Part shown: piece by piece, positions 36,201 to 45,680 of the stretch
How positions within the stretch are numbered: the first letter of the stretch is position 1
How the letters are laid out: every line of letters begins with the position of its first letter
Assembly: GCF_011612265.2 (NCBI RefSeq)
Contig: NZ_CP050134.2
Coordinates: 1,860,001-1,924,000, forward strand
From: Corynebacterium matruchotii
GTDB lineage: Bacteria > Actinomycetota > Actinomycetes > Mycobacteriales > Mycobacteriaceae
Reading direction: 5' to 3'
Length of the DNA stretch: 64,000 nt
Program-made: the position numbers and the translations under genes
The notes under the pieces: model-generated
Databases searched by the model: none
Told to the model about the DNA's origin: nothing
What the model saw: only the letters and a program-made list of their open reading frames with translations

Positions 36201-38547
36201 CCCCCAACCAAAACGGCAGCCGGCCAGACGAACCTGGCGCAGGCGTCACAAGCACTTGGTCTCGGGTGATTTCCTCGATGCGCCAGCTCGATGCCCCGAG
36301 GGTAAAGACGTCTCCTACCCGGGATTCGTACACCATTTCCTCATCAAGTTCGCCCACCCGGCGCGCCCCTTCGCCGCCGCCCAAGAGAAAGACCCCGAAC
36401 ATGCCGCGGTCGGCAATGGTGCCGCCGCTTGTGACCGCGATGCGCTGGGCACCGGGCCTGGCCGAGAGGGTTCCGGTGATGCGATCGTAGATGATGCGGG
36501 GGCGGAGTTCGGCAAAGTCGGTGGAGGGATAACTGCCGCTAGCCAGGTTTATTACGGCATCAAAAACTTCCCGATCAAGATTGTGGTAGGGGTAGGCTCT
36601 GGTGACTGTTTCGAACCATTGTTCTACATCCCAGTCGGCGACGGAGACGGCGGCAATGGTGTGTTGGAGTAGCACGTCAAGCGCGTTGGTGGGGATGCGG
36701 ATTTCCTCGATGAGCCCGGCCCGCATGCGTTGGACGGTGACCGCGGTGTTCACGAGGTCGGCTCGGTGCTTGGGGTAGAAAATTCCGGTGGATGCGACGC
36801 CGACGATGTGTCCGGCCCGACCAACGCGCTGGAGGCCGCTGGCAACGGATGGCGGGGATTCGATTTGGACGACAAGGTCGATGGCCCCCATGTCGATTCC
36901 TAGTTCGAGGGAGCTGGTGGCGACAACGGCTTTGATTAGGCCTTCTTTGAGGAGGGTTTCGGTGCGGGCTCGTTCTTCTTGGGCGACAGAACCGTGGTGG
37001 GCGCGGGCGATATCGCGGGGTGCGGTAACGATTTCGTCCGAGGGCTTCATCATGTCTGCCGGTGGCCGGCCGCGGCGTGCAGCTGGCGGTATCGGCGGCG
37101 CCTGCCGTGCCGACCGGGCATCGGCCCCGTCGGTATCATCGCCTCCCTGGACCCCGACCCCGGCTGCACGGGCACGATCATGGGCACAGGCGTGGGCATG
37201 AAGTTCGTTGAGCTTGGCGGTGAGTTTTTCGGCGATCCTGCGGGAGTTGACGAACACCAGCGTGGATTGGTGGGCCATGATAGTGGCGTAGAGGTGTTGT
37301 TCGATGTGCGGCCAGATAGAGGTGGTGGTATCCGAAGCCACGGGAACATCCAGGATCGCGGCACCCAAAGCCGAGGTCGCACCCGAGGCCACGGGGGGAT
37401 CCGATATCATGCCGGCGTCTGGCCCCACGACCGCATTCGATGTTTCCGAACCACCCAACATTTCCGAACCACCCAACGCCTCCGAATCGTCGGCTCCATC
37501 ATCAGCAACGAGTGGGCTGGCTAATCCCAGCGGGTCGTCAATGGTGTAGTCACCAATGGTGGAACCCAGTTCGGGGGCAGGAAGGTCACTCATGTCGGGA
37601 ACGGGGACGACCACGGAAAGGTCCCAGGTTTTGGTTGCTGGTGGGTCGATGATCGTGACGGGGTGACGGCCGCCCAGGAACCGGGCAATGGTTTCATGGG
37701 GTCGGACGGTGGCGGAAAGCCCAATGCGCTGGAGGGGTTTTTCGACTAAATGTTCGAGCCGTTCCAGGGTGAGGGCGAGGTGAACTCCGCGTTTCGTGCC
37801 AGCAATGGCGTGGATTTCGTCGACAATGATGGTGGTGACGGTGCTGAGGATAGTGGCCGCCTTGGAAGTGAGCATGAGGTAGGCGGATTCCGGGGTGGTG
37901 ATGAGAATGTCGGGTGGGTTGCGAATGTGGGCGGCTCGTTCCGCAGCAGTGGTGTCGCCGCTGCGGACGGCCACGGTGATATCGGGGTGGTGGATCCCGA
38001 GCCTGGCGGCGGTGTGGTTGATGCCGGTGAGAGGTGCGCGAAGGTTGAGTTCCACATCGGTGCCTAGGGCTTTGAGCGGGGAAATGTAGAGGATTTTCAC
38101 GCCTGCGGGAGCGTCAGTCTGTGTGTTGGTCTGTGTGTCGATTTGCGAGTGAGTCGCCCCACTGCTCGGCGCGTGGGCGGGCACGCCAGCCGTCTCAATC
38201 ATGTCGGATGTGGTGGGATACGGGCGGGGTTTTTCGGTGGTATTGCCGTCACTTTCGGCTGTGAGGGTTTCTTGCAGTGAAGTTTTTGTAGTGGGATTGA
38301 CCACAGGTAGGTGGGTTTGGCCGGGTGCGGTGGCGAGGGTATTGAGTGCCCATAAAAAGGCGGCAAGGGTTTTCCCAGATCCGGTGGGAGCCACGACTAA
38401 TGCGTTTTCACCTGCGGAAATGGCAGACCAGGCGGCGGTCTGCACGGGGGTTGGGTGGGCGAATACATCCCGAAACCAGGTGGCAATGTGGGGAGAGAAT
38501 TTGTCTAAAATGTGGTCTTCTGGTTCTGGGATGGGGTTGGTGGGCAT
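33271..38547 (-). CDS. lhr: Lhr-type superfamily 2 DNA helicase, very large
   Basis: About 1758 residues, longer than the roughly 1500 of mycobacterial Lhr. Motif I is LVVAPTGSGKTLAAFLWAL; motif II is TTIIVDEIHAIAGTKRG (DEIH); motif III IGLSATVR; motifs V-VI LELGIDMGAIDLVVQIE and GLQRVGRAGH. The long C-terminal region with winged-helix and beta domains is intact to the end. The extra length comes mainly from three low-complexity insertions in the helicase core (numbered from the TTG at 38559: about 85-153, 328-412 and 458-512), rich in Asp, Ser, Gly, Pro and Thr. I prefer ATG 38547 after GGAAG over TTG 38559. Lhr unwinds 3' to 5' with RNA:DNA preference and acts in repair. Confidence 0.95.
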   Translation of the reverse strand: MPTNPIPEPEDHILDKFSPHIATWFRDVFAHPTPVQTAAWSAISAGENALVVAPTGSGKTLAAFLWALNTLATAPGQTHLPVVNPTTKTSLQETLTAESDGNTTEKPRPYPTTSDMIETAGVPAHAPSSGATHSQIDTQTNTQTDAPAGVKILYISPLKALGTDVELNLRAPLTGINHTAARLGIHHPDITVAVRSGDTTAAERAAHIRNPPDILITTPESAYLMLTSKAATILSTVTTIIVDEIHAIAGTKRGVHLALTLERLEHLVEKPLQRIGLSATVRPHETIARFLGGRHPVTIIDPPATKTWDLSVVVPVPDMSDLPAPELGSTIGDYTIDDPLGLASPLVADDGADDSEALGGSEMLGGSETSNAVVGPDAGMISDPPVASGATSALGAAILDVPVASDTTTSIWPHIEQHLYATIMAHQSTLVFVNSRRIAEKLTAKLNELHAHACAHDRARAAGVGVQGGDDTDGADARSARQAPPIPPAARRGRPPADMMKPSDEIVTAPRDIARAHHGSVAQEERARTETLLKEGLIKAVVATSSLELGIDMGAIDLVVQIESPPSVASGLQRVGRAGHIVGVASTGIFYPKHRADLVNTAVTVQRMRAGLIEEIRIPTNALDVLLQHTIAAVSVADWDVEQWFETVTRAYPYHNLDREVFDAVINLASGSYPSTDFAELRPRIIYDRITGTLSARPGAQRIAVTSGGTIADRGMFGVFLLGGGEGARRVGELDEEMVYESRVGDVFTLGASSWRIEEITRDQVLVTPAPGSSGRLPFWLGDQVGRPAELGRAVGEFRRAVAQSLAVDSAQDVAEKPNAESEHIFDGLDEWASDNIRRFISEQRDVTGIMPDEKTLLVERFRDEVGDWRVVLHSPYGRGVNAAWALAVGAKISSDMGIDAQPVSGDDGIVLRLPESDVVPGAGLFQIDPDDIADIVAEQVGNSALFAARFRECAARGLLLPRHNPGKRAPLWQQRQRAAQLLDVARKYPNFPIILEAVRECLQDVYDLPALVQLCEDIKGMRVRIAEVETMQPSPFAVAMLFTYTGAFIYETDSPLAEKRAAALALDPKLLAKLLGSVELRDLLDPDIIADVDARLRRIAPDRRARTGEELIDALRILGPIPIVDLPQHMLVDAFRIDDLDRQRVMRVRIAGVEHLAQVSDAPLLRDGLGIPVPPGVAAPTALVPDALEQLASRWCRTRGPFLLADMVAAFGLAPSVAHNLLSGLVDTGLIIVGHYRHGVDEPEYVAADVLKLIRSRSLAAARAQTQPVSHSAYARFLIDWHGISPIKTTGQPRHDSLDVGDEIYAVCEQLAGVRLPASAWETLILPSRVRDYNPADLQQLCHDGDIRIVGAGLAGTNDPWVLLLPAEYAADLVPVEVEPPTLSPAARSIYDMMSGSPGGGFLFDSLVDQVGDPAATRAALWELFDCGLVSPDSFAPLAARLAQGKTAHRTSRTPARSRLRAGRPGRPGRQGRMGRMGGYVGVIHQTPPDMTGRWGLSPIPTADPTSRSVALGEAWLDRYGVVTRGAIQAENVLGGFALAYKVLSSFEESGKALRGHFITDLGAAQFATAAVIDRLRGFADTDDVTGWPSGTLEPNVCVIAACDPANPYGAALPWPGDGKSPSRAAGALVVLADGLPVAHLTRGGKTLTWFLPPRAEISEETIIRLVVQALSGAVGKNLTTRITIEKLNGKPVHESPHLEAFRTAGARLTPSGLRIGAPPVPGPQNRGRSVTEAIEQLGDGLSGASGRGSTGRRRWR

Positions 38548-38582
38548 GCTTCCATTCAATCAAACAACTAAACTTTATTAGT

Positions 38583-39341
38583 ATGACTGCTCATTTAGAT
38601 GATGCCACTTTGACTCACCATCTTGCCCAGAGTACCGCCGATCTATTAAAGGGGATACGTAACGTGGGTGCGTTACGGGATCGGGCTTTGGGTGATGCTG
38701 GTGATGATTTAGCCCAGAACTGGATTGCGCGAGTGCTTGAGCAACATCGCCCCGATGATGGGTTCTTGTCGGAAGAAGCCGCGGATAATCCAGAACGGTT
38801 GGGGAAAGACCGGGTGTGGATTATTGACCCCCTCGATGGCACCAGAGAATATGCTACAGGCCGGCAGGACTGGGCCATTCACATTGCGTTAGTGGAGAAT
38901 GGTGTGCCGACCCATGCGGCTGTGGGATTACCGGATTTGGGGGTGGTATTTTTGTCGTCGGATGCCCGCGCGGTGTCGGGCCCGTATGCGAAACGGATTG
39001 TGGTGTCGCATAATCGGGCGCCGGCGGTGGCACATCATGTGGCGGAGAAGCTGGGCTTTGTAACTTCCCCGCTGGGGTCGGCTGGCGCTAAGGCCATGCA
39101 TGTGTTGATCGGCGATTATGACGCCTATATCCATGCAGGGGGCCAATATGAGTGGGATTCGGCGGCACCGGTGGGCGTGTGCAAGGCCGCTGGGCTGCAT
39201 TGCTCCCGGCTGGATGGCAGCGAATTGCTGTACAACAATAAGGACACGTATATGCCGGACATTTTGATTTGTCGCCCCGAGTTGGCGGACGACATTTTAG
39301 AGATGGCGGCGACGTTCCGACAGGAAAACGGTTCTTACTAG
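38583..39341 (+). CDS. cysQ: 3'(2'),5'-bisphosphate nucleotidase / inositol monophosphatase family (CysQ-like)
   Basis: A 252-residue phosphatase of the inositol monophosphatase fold. Metal sites are GFLSEEAADN and WIIDPLDGTREYATG, and the C-terminal metal Asp is in QYEWDSAAPVGV. CysQ proteins remove 3'-phosphoadenosine 5'-phosphate from sulfate assimilation; inositol phosphate or histidinol phosphate activity is possible. I start at ATG 38583; longer open frame upstream is a shadow of lhr. The 35-bp gap to divergent lhr leaves little 5' UTR, so one or both may be leaderless. Confidence 0.88.
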   Translation: MTAHLDDATLTHHLAQSTADLLKGIRNVGALRDRALGDAGDDLAQNWIARVLEQHRPDDGFLSEEAADNPERLGKDRVWIIDPLDGTREYATGRQDWAIHIALVENGVPTHAAVGLPDLGVVFLSSDARAVSGPYAKRIVVSHNRAPAVAHHVAEKLGFVTSPLGSAGAKAMHVLIGDYDAYIHAGGQYEWDSAAPVGVCKAAGLHCSRLDGSELLYNNKDTYMPDILICRPELADDILEMAATFRQENGSY

Positions 39342-39536
39342 TTTTCAATATGAGTCCTTGAGGTGGGGTTCGTGTTTGTGCTCCACCTACGAGGCCACCT
39401 CATTTCCCCGCCTTAACCTGTTCGGGCTGGACCGCACATGGGTGTTGCACGCATGCATGCGCGGGTTTCCTGAAGGTTTGGTGGGGTTTTGTGTGTGGTC
39501 ATTATATATGTCCGGTTTAGCGTTACACTGTGAACC

Positions 39537-40840
<1,304 letters not shown>

Positions 40841-40878
40841 CCGGGAATCTTTATCCCATGGTTTTTGTTATACCTGAC

Positions 40879-41142
40879 ATGACTAATGATCTTGTTACCT
40901 TATACGTGACGTCGTGGTGCCCATTCTGCCAGCGACTCATAAGCGCGCTTGACGACGCTGCCGTGCCGTATGCTGCCATTGATGTTGACCATGATGCCGA
41001 GGCCGCCCGGTGGGTGGAATCCGTCAATAATGGCAATCGGGTGGTGCCCACAGTGTTGTATTCGGATGGGACGCATGCTACCAATCCGCCGGCGAAGGTG
41101 GTGGCACGGAAATACGCCCGCCTGGCAGCCACCAAGGCGTGA
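40879..41142 (+). CDS. mrx1: mycoredoxin-1
   Basis: An 87-residue glutaredoxin-like protein with the active site C14-P-F-C17 (TSWCPFCQRL), the cis-Pro region RVVPTVLYSDG and the C-terminal NPPAKVVARKYA. Mycoredoxin reduces mycothiol mixed disulfides. I prefer ATG 40879 (MTNDLVTLYV); an in-frame ATG at 40858 would add seven residues. It is 17-38 bp after folA and convergent with cobF with 1 bp between stops. The position beside folA/thyA/cysQ agrees with C. glutamicum. Confidence 0.9.
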   Translation: MTNDLVTLYVTSWCPFCQRLISALDDAAVPYAAIDVDHDAEAARWVESVNNGNRVVPTVLYSDGTHATNPPAKVVARKYARLAATKA

Positions 41143-41143
41143 G

Positions 41144-41878
41144 CTAGTTCAATTCGCGCAGGAGGTAAATGTCCATGATCCAACCGTGTTCTTTCCGAAG
41201 CCGGGTTTTCAGTGCGGCAACTTCAGCACCAATATCATGGGCATAGCCACTGCGGAGTACTTCCTTATCGGTGCCAAGGTAGGCACCCCACCACATGTAG
41301 GTGTAGGGGGTGTAGGCGGTAAGCCAGGCGGCGCCGCCATCGAGCATGACCACGCAATTGCGGTGGCGGGCCCCGTCCATGAGCTGGCGGCCGGTGGTGA
41401 TGACGATTTCTTCTCCAATACGGTTTAAGACAATGCGGTGGGCAGCGGTAAGCGCTTGGACCGCGGTAATGCCGGGGATAACAACAACATCTACGGGCGT
41501 CGTAAAGCGTTCAATGACTCGGAGCGTCGAATCATACAGCGATGGGTCCCCCCAGACGAGTATGGCCGCGGTGCCGTCCTCAGGGGTGTTTTCTACGACG
41601 GCACGCTCGACGACTTCCGCACGGGCCTGATGCCAGCGTTGCACTTCAGCCTGGTAGTCGACGGGTTTCCGGTCGCGTGGTGGATCGAGGACGGTCACCA
41701 ACGGCACGTCGGGGCTATGCGTGGCGAGTATTTCTTTGCGTAACTCTAATAAATCGTGTTTTTCCTCACCTTTATCTATGGCTATAACCACGTCTGCTTG
41801 TTGTAATGTAGCTACCCCCTCAACGGTGAGGTGTTGTGGATTTCCGGAACCGATACCGATGATAGCGATGCGCCGCAT
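41144..41878 (-). CDS. cobF: precorrin-6A synthase (deacetylating), CobF-like methyltransferase
   Basis: A 244-residue SAM-dependent tetrapyrrole methyltransferase. The N-terminus MRRIAIIGIGSGNPQHLTVE, the middle GTAAILVWGDPSLYDSTLRV and VVVIPGITAVQALTAAHRI, and the C-terminal EVAALKTRLRKEHGWIMDIY match CobF. I use ATG 41878, preceded by AAAGGGG; a start at 41920 adds 14 unlikely residues. No other cobalamin gene is nearby. Read as aerobic B12 pathway by family; whether the strain has a full pathway cannot be judged here. Confidence 0.85.
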   Translation of the reverse strand: MRRIAIIGIGSGNPQHLTVEGVATLQQADVVIAIDKGEEKHDLLELRKEILATHSPDVPLVTVLDPPRDRKPVDYQAEVQRWHQARAEVVERAVVENTPEDGTAAILVWGDPSLYDSTLRVIERFTTPVDVVVIPGITAVQALTAAHRIVLNRIGEEIVITTGRQLMDGARHRNCVVMLDGGAAWLTAYTPYTYMWWGAYLGTDKEVLRSGYAHDIGAEVAALKTRLRKEHGWIMDIYLLRELN

Positions 41879-42159
41879 GATGCCCCTTTCAAATAGTTCT
41901 TTGATGCCAGTGTAAACCATCTATCAGGGATTTTAGCCGAACCCAGCCAACAAATTTTTAGAACAAGCGTGCTAGTTTTAATATTTCAACCGGATTATTA
42001 ATAATTGATATCCAAAGTGGTCACGTCGATTTTTCCGCTAGTCATTCCGGCCATGGAAATCGCACATGTCATCCCCTAACTCGAACATCAATGACAGTGC
42101 ATAGAAATAAAATCAAGCCCCACTATCGCAGGTTCTACCTGGTAGCAGGGCTACAGCGG

Positions 42160-42232
42160 TGCCCCAGAGAGGATTCGAACCTCCGACACCGGCTTTAGGA
42201 GAGCCGTGCTCTATCCACTGAGCTACTGGGGC
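42160..42232 (-). tRNA. tRNA-Arg, anticodon CCT
   Basis: A full cloverleaf on the minus strand: acceptor GCCCCAG / CTGGGGC, D arm GCTC...GAGC, anticodon stem CGGCT / AGCCG with loop CTCCTAA (anticodon CCT, reads AGG), and T arm GGAGG-TTCGAAT-CCTCT. CCA is not encoded. Confidence 0.95.
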
Positions 42233-42519
42233 AAACAAATGTCAACACACTTGCGAACGTTAGCGTACCGGACAATCTGCGTAGAACAAATTAACCACCA
42301 TCCACCTTACGTGGGAACACACGAACGAATACCCCATAACTAGCTGTGAATTAGTACCCTAAAGCAGTAATTTACCCCCCAAACAGGGAGGATGGAATCA
42401 GAAGTACTACTACTGTTCACTACCCCCGATCCGGGTTAATCGACGCAAGTGCATCAAGCGATGGCATCATCTTGGTTAAAGTTTTTAAATAGTTGTCCAT
42501 CGCCTATGTAGGGGTAATT

Positions 42520-42798
42520 ATGTCTGAATTAAAACCAACGTTCACCGATGTTAAGCAGCGCAAGGTCGTGGCAAAGTTTGTAGAAGAGGTCGGGTTCGAG
42601 TACCTCAGCATTGAAACAATTAATGCCGACGGGGAATCCACCTCCCAGATTCTGGAACTCAACGTTTATGACGCCAAGCGCCTCAGTGAGGCATGTGAGG
42701 CATTCCTCAAGCGCAGTATTGCCCGGAACTTTGCCCAGTTCTCCGGTCATTTAACTCCCCATGATCGTGTCGAGCTCGCCAATGAGGAAGACAAATAA
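42520..42798 (+). CDS. small acidic protein of unknown function
   Basis: A 92-residue soluble protein with alternating strand and helix pattern (FEYLSIETINADGESTSQIL, then LNVYDAKRLSEACEAFLKRS). I do not recognise the family. I start at ATG 42520 (MSELKPTF), preceded by GTAGGGG; an in-frame start at 42493 is less likely. A strong terminator directly follows, so it is a monocistronic, real gene. Confidence 0.75.
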   Translation: MSELKPTFTDVKQRKVVAKFVEEVGFEYLSIETINADGESTSQILELNVYDAKRLSEACEAFLKRSIARNFAQFSGHLTPHDRVELANEEDK

Positions 42799-42822
42799 CG
42801 CCTGCTAGTCTGCTACTTCATT

Positions 42823-42850
42823 GCCCACCCCGTTCGGTGGGCGGTTTTTT
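42823..42850 (+). terminator. terminator of the small acidic protein gene
   Basis: GCCCACC and GGTGGGC form a 7-bp stem around CCGTTC, followed by GGTTTTTT. Confidence 0.9.
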
Positions 42851-43021
42851 ATTGTCTCGCCTGTCGACGACCTCCCGGTGGGACCGCGCGGCACCCCCTA
42901 TATTAGGCGCCACGCTTTAGAATGGTTGCGGGATAGTTCGAACCAAGTTTTACAATAAAGACTCATAATTTCTTACGTTCTTCACGAGCTTTATTCGCCT
43001 AACATCAAGGATACGATTATC

Positions 43022-44212
43022 ATGCCCCGGCCCAATCCGTTTTCCCGTAAACCTAACGACGACCAGTCGCCCGAGACTATGATGTTCCCTACGGACGACA
43101 CCCAAATGATGGATGAGCCCGTGCCAGCAAATGCTGACGATGCAGATTCGACGATTATCATGCCTCGGGTCGATGATCCGCCATATCATCCGCAACAAAT
43201 GCCCACTCGACGGCCACAACAGCAACAACCGCAGCAGCAGCCGCAAGAAACACAGCAGCTACGCCGCCCCGAGCCGCCAGCCCGCCAATCGGAGGCCCAC
43301 CCGCAGCAGCAAATGCCGCCCACACCGCAAAGTGCCCCTACCCAATATATTCCGGCCCAGGGCGAGGAATATGATGATGGGTACGATGACGGCTACGACG
43401 ATTATGATAACGGCTATCAAAATAGTGGTTACGCCGACGACGGCTACCAGGATGATTACGATGACCGTGACCGTTATAGCCGTGGCAATCGGGGCCGGCG
43501 AGGTGGGCGCGATAACCGCGACTACGACGATGGTTATGACGACAGCTACGACGATGAATACTATGGCGGCTACCAGGAGCCGCCAGCGCCTCGGCCATGG
43601 CAGCGGATATTGGCACTCGTCGCCATTTTTGTCGGTGTGGCGGGACTTTTTGGCCAGTTCATCACCGGTTTTTCGTTTGGCCTCACCCTTATTGCGCTGG
43701 CCTTGCTGAGTGTGGGTATTTGGTGGTTTGTGTCGAAGCCTGGTGCCCGCAGGTGGCTGGTGGCTGGCCCCGCCGCGGTGTTAGCGATTCTTCTGGGCGC
43801 CATTTTGTATTTCGCCAGCGAGTCATCGTCCACCTCGTCAACGACCACAAGTACCACCCCGGCGACGCCCACACCAGCACCCGACATGGGTGCGAATAAT
43901 ACGCCAGCGGCACCGGATGCGAATACGCAGAATCAACAGCAGCAGGCCCCAGCACCCGCACCTGCCCCGGTGGAGGTGCCGAACGTGCCGCAGACAACGG
44001 TAGCGCCACCAGCAGCTCCCACGCAAAATAATGATTTACTTCAGGGCCTCAATGATTTATTGCAGCAAGGTGGCGGTGGGCAACCAACAAATAATGCACC
44101 ACAGCAGCAAACCCCGGAGCAACAGCAGACCCCTGGTAATGGCCAACAGCAACAGCAGGCCCCCATGATTATGCCTTCGCTTCCTGGGGCGGAGAATAAC
44201 CCACTTCGGTAG
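43022..44212 (+). CDS. membrane protein with acidic Asp/Tyr/Gly tract and shared WWFV-PG-RRW module
   Basis: A 396-residue protein. The cytoplasmic N-terminus is Pro/Gln-rich (around 55-110) and then strongly acidic with repeating Asp-Gly-Tyr-Asp units (around 115-185). Hydrophobic segments cover about 196-265, with WWFVSKPGARRW at 234-245 between them. The C-terminal 130 residues are Ser/Thr, then Pro/Ala/Gln-rich and probably external. The same membrane module occurs in the next gene. No enzyme domain is visible. Function unknown; the acidic tract could bind cations or basic partners. Confidence 0.75.
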   Translation: MPRPNPFSRKPNDDQSPETMMFPTDDTQMMDEPVPANADDADSTIIMPRVDDPPYHPQQMPTRRPQQQQPQQQPQETQQLRRPEPPARQSEAHPQQQMPPTPQSAPTQYIPAQGEEYDDGYDDGYDDYDNGYQNSGYADDGYQDDYDDRDRYSRGNRGRRGGRDNRDYDDGYDDSYDDEYYGGYQEPPAPRPWQRILALVAIFVGVAGLFGQFITGFSFGLTLIALALLSVGIWWFVSKPGARRWLVAGPAAVLAILLGAILYFASESSSTSSTTTSTTPATPTPAPDMGANNTPAAPDANTQNQQQQAPAPAPAPVEVPNVPQTTVAPPAAPTQNNDLLQGLNDLLQQGGGGQPTNNAPQQQTPEQQQTPGNGQQQQQAPMIMPSLPGAENNPLR

Positions 44213-44512
44213 GAGTTTCTGGCAGGCCAAGGCCGATTATCACAGTGCACACCATTGTGCTTTCTTAAGAATCAGTCTTATACTCAGCTTTGAGATTTCC
44301 CATGATTTCTATGAGGTTGTTTTCAGCTTCATGGGAAATCCGCTCATCACTGATTTCCGTTCACGCATAAGGATGCATTGGCTCATGCCCCGGTTCTCCC
44401 CTCAGGGTGCCCTGCACTTCGACAGGCACCGACAACTAGTTATAGCCCCCATTGACCCTGTGACACCGCTCATGTCCACCCCACAGTTCGGCATCATGAT
44501 GGAGGCATCATC
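44213..44512. other. intergenic region with a perfect 12-bp inverted repeat
   Basis: GATTTCCCATGA (44294-44305) and TCATGGGAAATC (44329-44340) are exact reverse complements with a 23-nt spacer. A small stem GCACA-CCAT-TGTGC (44247-44260) before it may be a weak terminator for the previous gene. A GGAGG ribosome-binding site at 44501-44505 serves the next gene. Confidence 0.6.
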
Positions 44513-45175
44513 GTGGTAGCCACCACCAACACAGTGTCTCAAATCATAAAAACCATCCTGGCGATTATCGGTATCGTCTTTGGCGGCCTCCTCATCCTCG
44601 GTGGGCTCATCGACCGTGCCGCCTGGCCCTTCCTTGTGGGGTCAGCATTCCTTGGGCCAGCCGTGTGGTGGTTCGTGACAGAGCCGGGACAACGCCGGTG
44701 GAAGGCCGTTATCCCATCGGCCCTACTGTCGTTTTTCGTTGGAGCTGGCATGGCCCCGAGCACTAAACAGGAGCAGCCGGCGGCCGCGGTCATGGCCACA
44801 CCTAGCAGCTCAAGCGCCCCAACCACGACAAAGAAAACCACCACCTCTCGGCCCACCACGACGAGTCGAACCACCACCGCCACAACAACATCGGCGTCGC
44901 CCACGACCAGCACCGTCGTATCCCAGGAGCAAGTTGTGTCCGACAATCACACAGACCACTATGTGCGAGACCCCGAACCGGCACCCGTGATCGTGCCGGA
45001 ACCGGAGTACCCACCCGCACCTGCGCCGGAGCCGGAAACCGCCCCAGCGCAAAATGTTTATTACCCGAACTGTAAGGCGGCAAAGGCCGCAGGTGCGGCA
45101 CCACTCTATCAAGGCGAACCAGGTTACCGACCTGGATTGGATCGTGACCAAGACGGCGTCGCCTGCGAACGATAA
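44513..45175 (+). CDS. Excalibur calcium-binding domain membrane protein
   Basis: A 220-residue protein starting with GTG after GATGGAGG. Hydrophobic segments (around 11-32, 38-52 and 65-80) enclose WWFVTEPGQRRW (52-63), matching the module in the previous gene. A Thr/Ser-rich linker (about 95-140) and a Pro/Glu-rich linker lead to a C-terminal Excalibur domain (184-220) with C187 and C218 and the calcium loop D210-x-D212-x-D214-G. Such domains are extracellular and bind calcium at the bacterial surface. A terminator follows. Confidence 0.88.
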   Translation: MVATTNTVSQIIKTILAIIGIVFGGLLILGGLIDRAAWPFLVGSAFLGPAVWWFVTEPGQRRWKAVIPSALLSFFVGAGMAPSTKQEQPAAAVMATPSSSSAPTTTKKTTTSRPTTTSRTTTATTTSASPTTSTVVSQEQVVSDNHTDHYVRDPEPAPVIVPEPEYPPAPAPEPETAPAQNVYYPNCKAAKAAGAAPLYQGEPGYRPGLDRDQDGVACER

Positions 45176-45198
45176 GTTCTACTGATAGAAAATCACCC

Positions 45199-45237
45199 AT
45201 CCCCTGGCTGTAATTTTGCTACATCCAGGGGATTTTT
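45199..45237 (+). terminator. terminator of the Excalibur gene
   Basis: ATCCCCTGG and CCAGGGGAT form a perfect 9-bp stem around 17 nt, followed by TTTTT. Confidence 0.85.
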
Positions 45238-45239
45238 CT

Positions 45240-45660
45240 GTTACTGGTGTGACTAGATGTTACTAATGGGGTCAGTTGGGCTGATGTTTCATGTACTTTC
45301 CCTGGGTTTTATCCAAAAATTTAGATAAAATTTAGAAAAGAAAATATCCCCCATTCATTTCTCATAATTTTAAGTATTTAATGCAATGGCCAACGAGTGC
45401 CGTAGGTAAAATCGTCGTAAAGCAGCGAAAATAACCAAAGAAGCTCGCTGATAAATATTAAAATATTTTAATAATGCTACCGTGATAGACATTTAGATTA
45501 TTTTTCCGGTTCCCGCCGAGAATCGACATTTTCCCAAAAAGGTCTAAACTCAAGGTTCAGGGTTTCGGTCACTCGGTCCATTTCTCGCGCTGAGCGACCT
45601 CTTATGAACCTTTTTTAATAGTAAATTCTAATTACTTTGACGTTGCCCCGTCGTTGGATT
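45240..45660. other. very AT-rich intergenic region
   Basis: No gene seen. It holds a direct repeat of AAAATTTAGA (45316 and 45327) and a perfect 16-bp palindrome ATTAAAATATTTTAAT (45457-45472). The composition contrasts sharply with the surroundings and resembles targets of Lsr2/CgpS-type xenogeneic silencers; that last point is inference. Confidence 0.5.
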
Positions 45661-45680
45661 GAGTAGAAAGGAGCCGCGCC

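Noticed and set aside
43370..43560. Repeating GAT/TAC-rich DNA as a possible CRISPR or tandem-repeat array
   Set aside because: It is simply the coding sequence of the Asp/Tyr/Gly-rich tract; spacing is irregular and codons vary.
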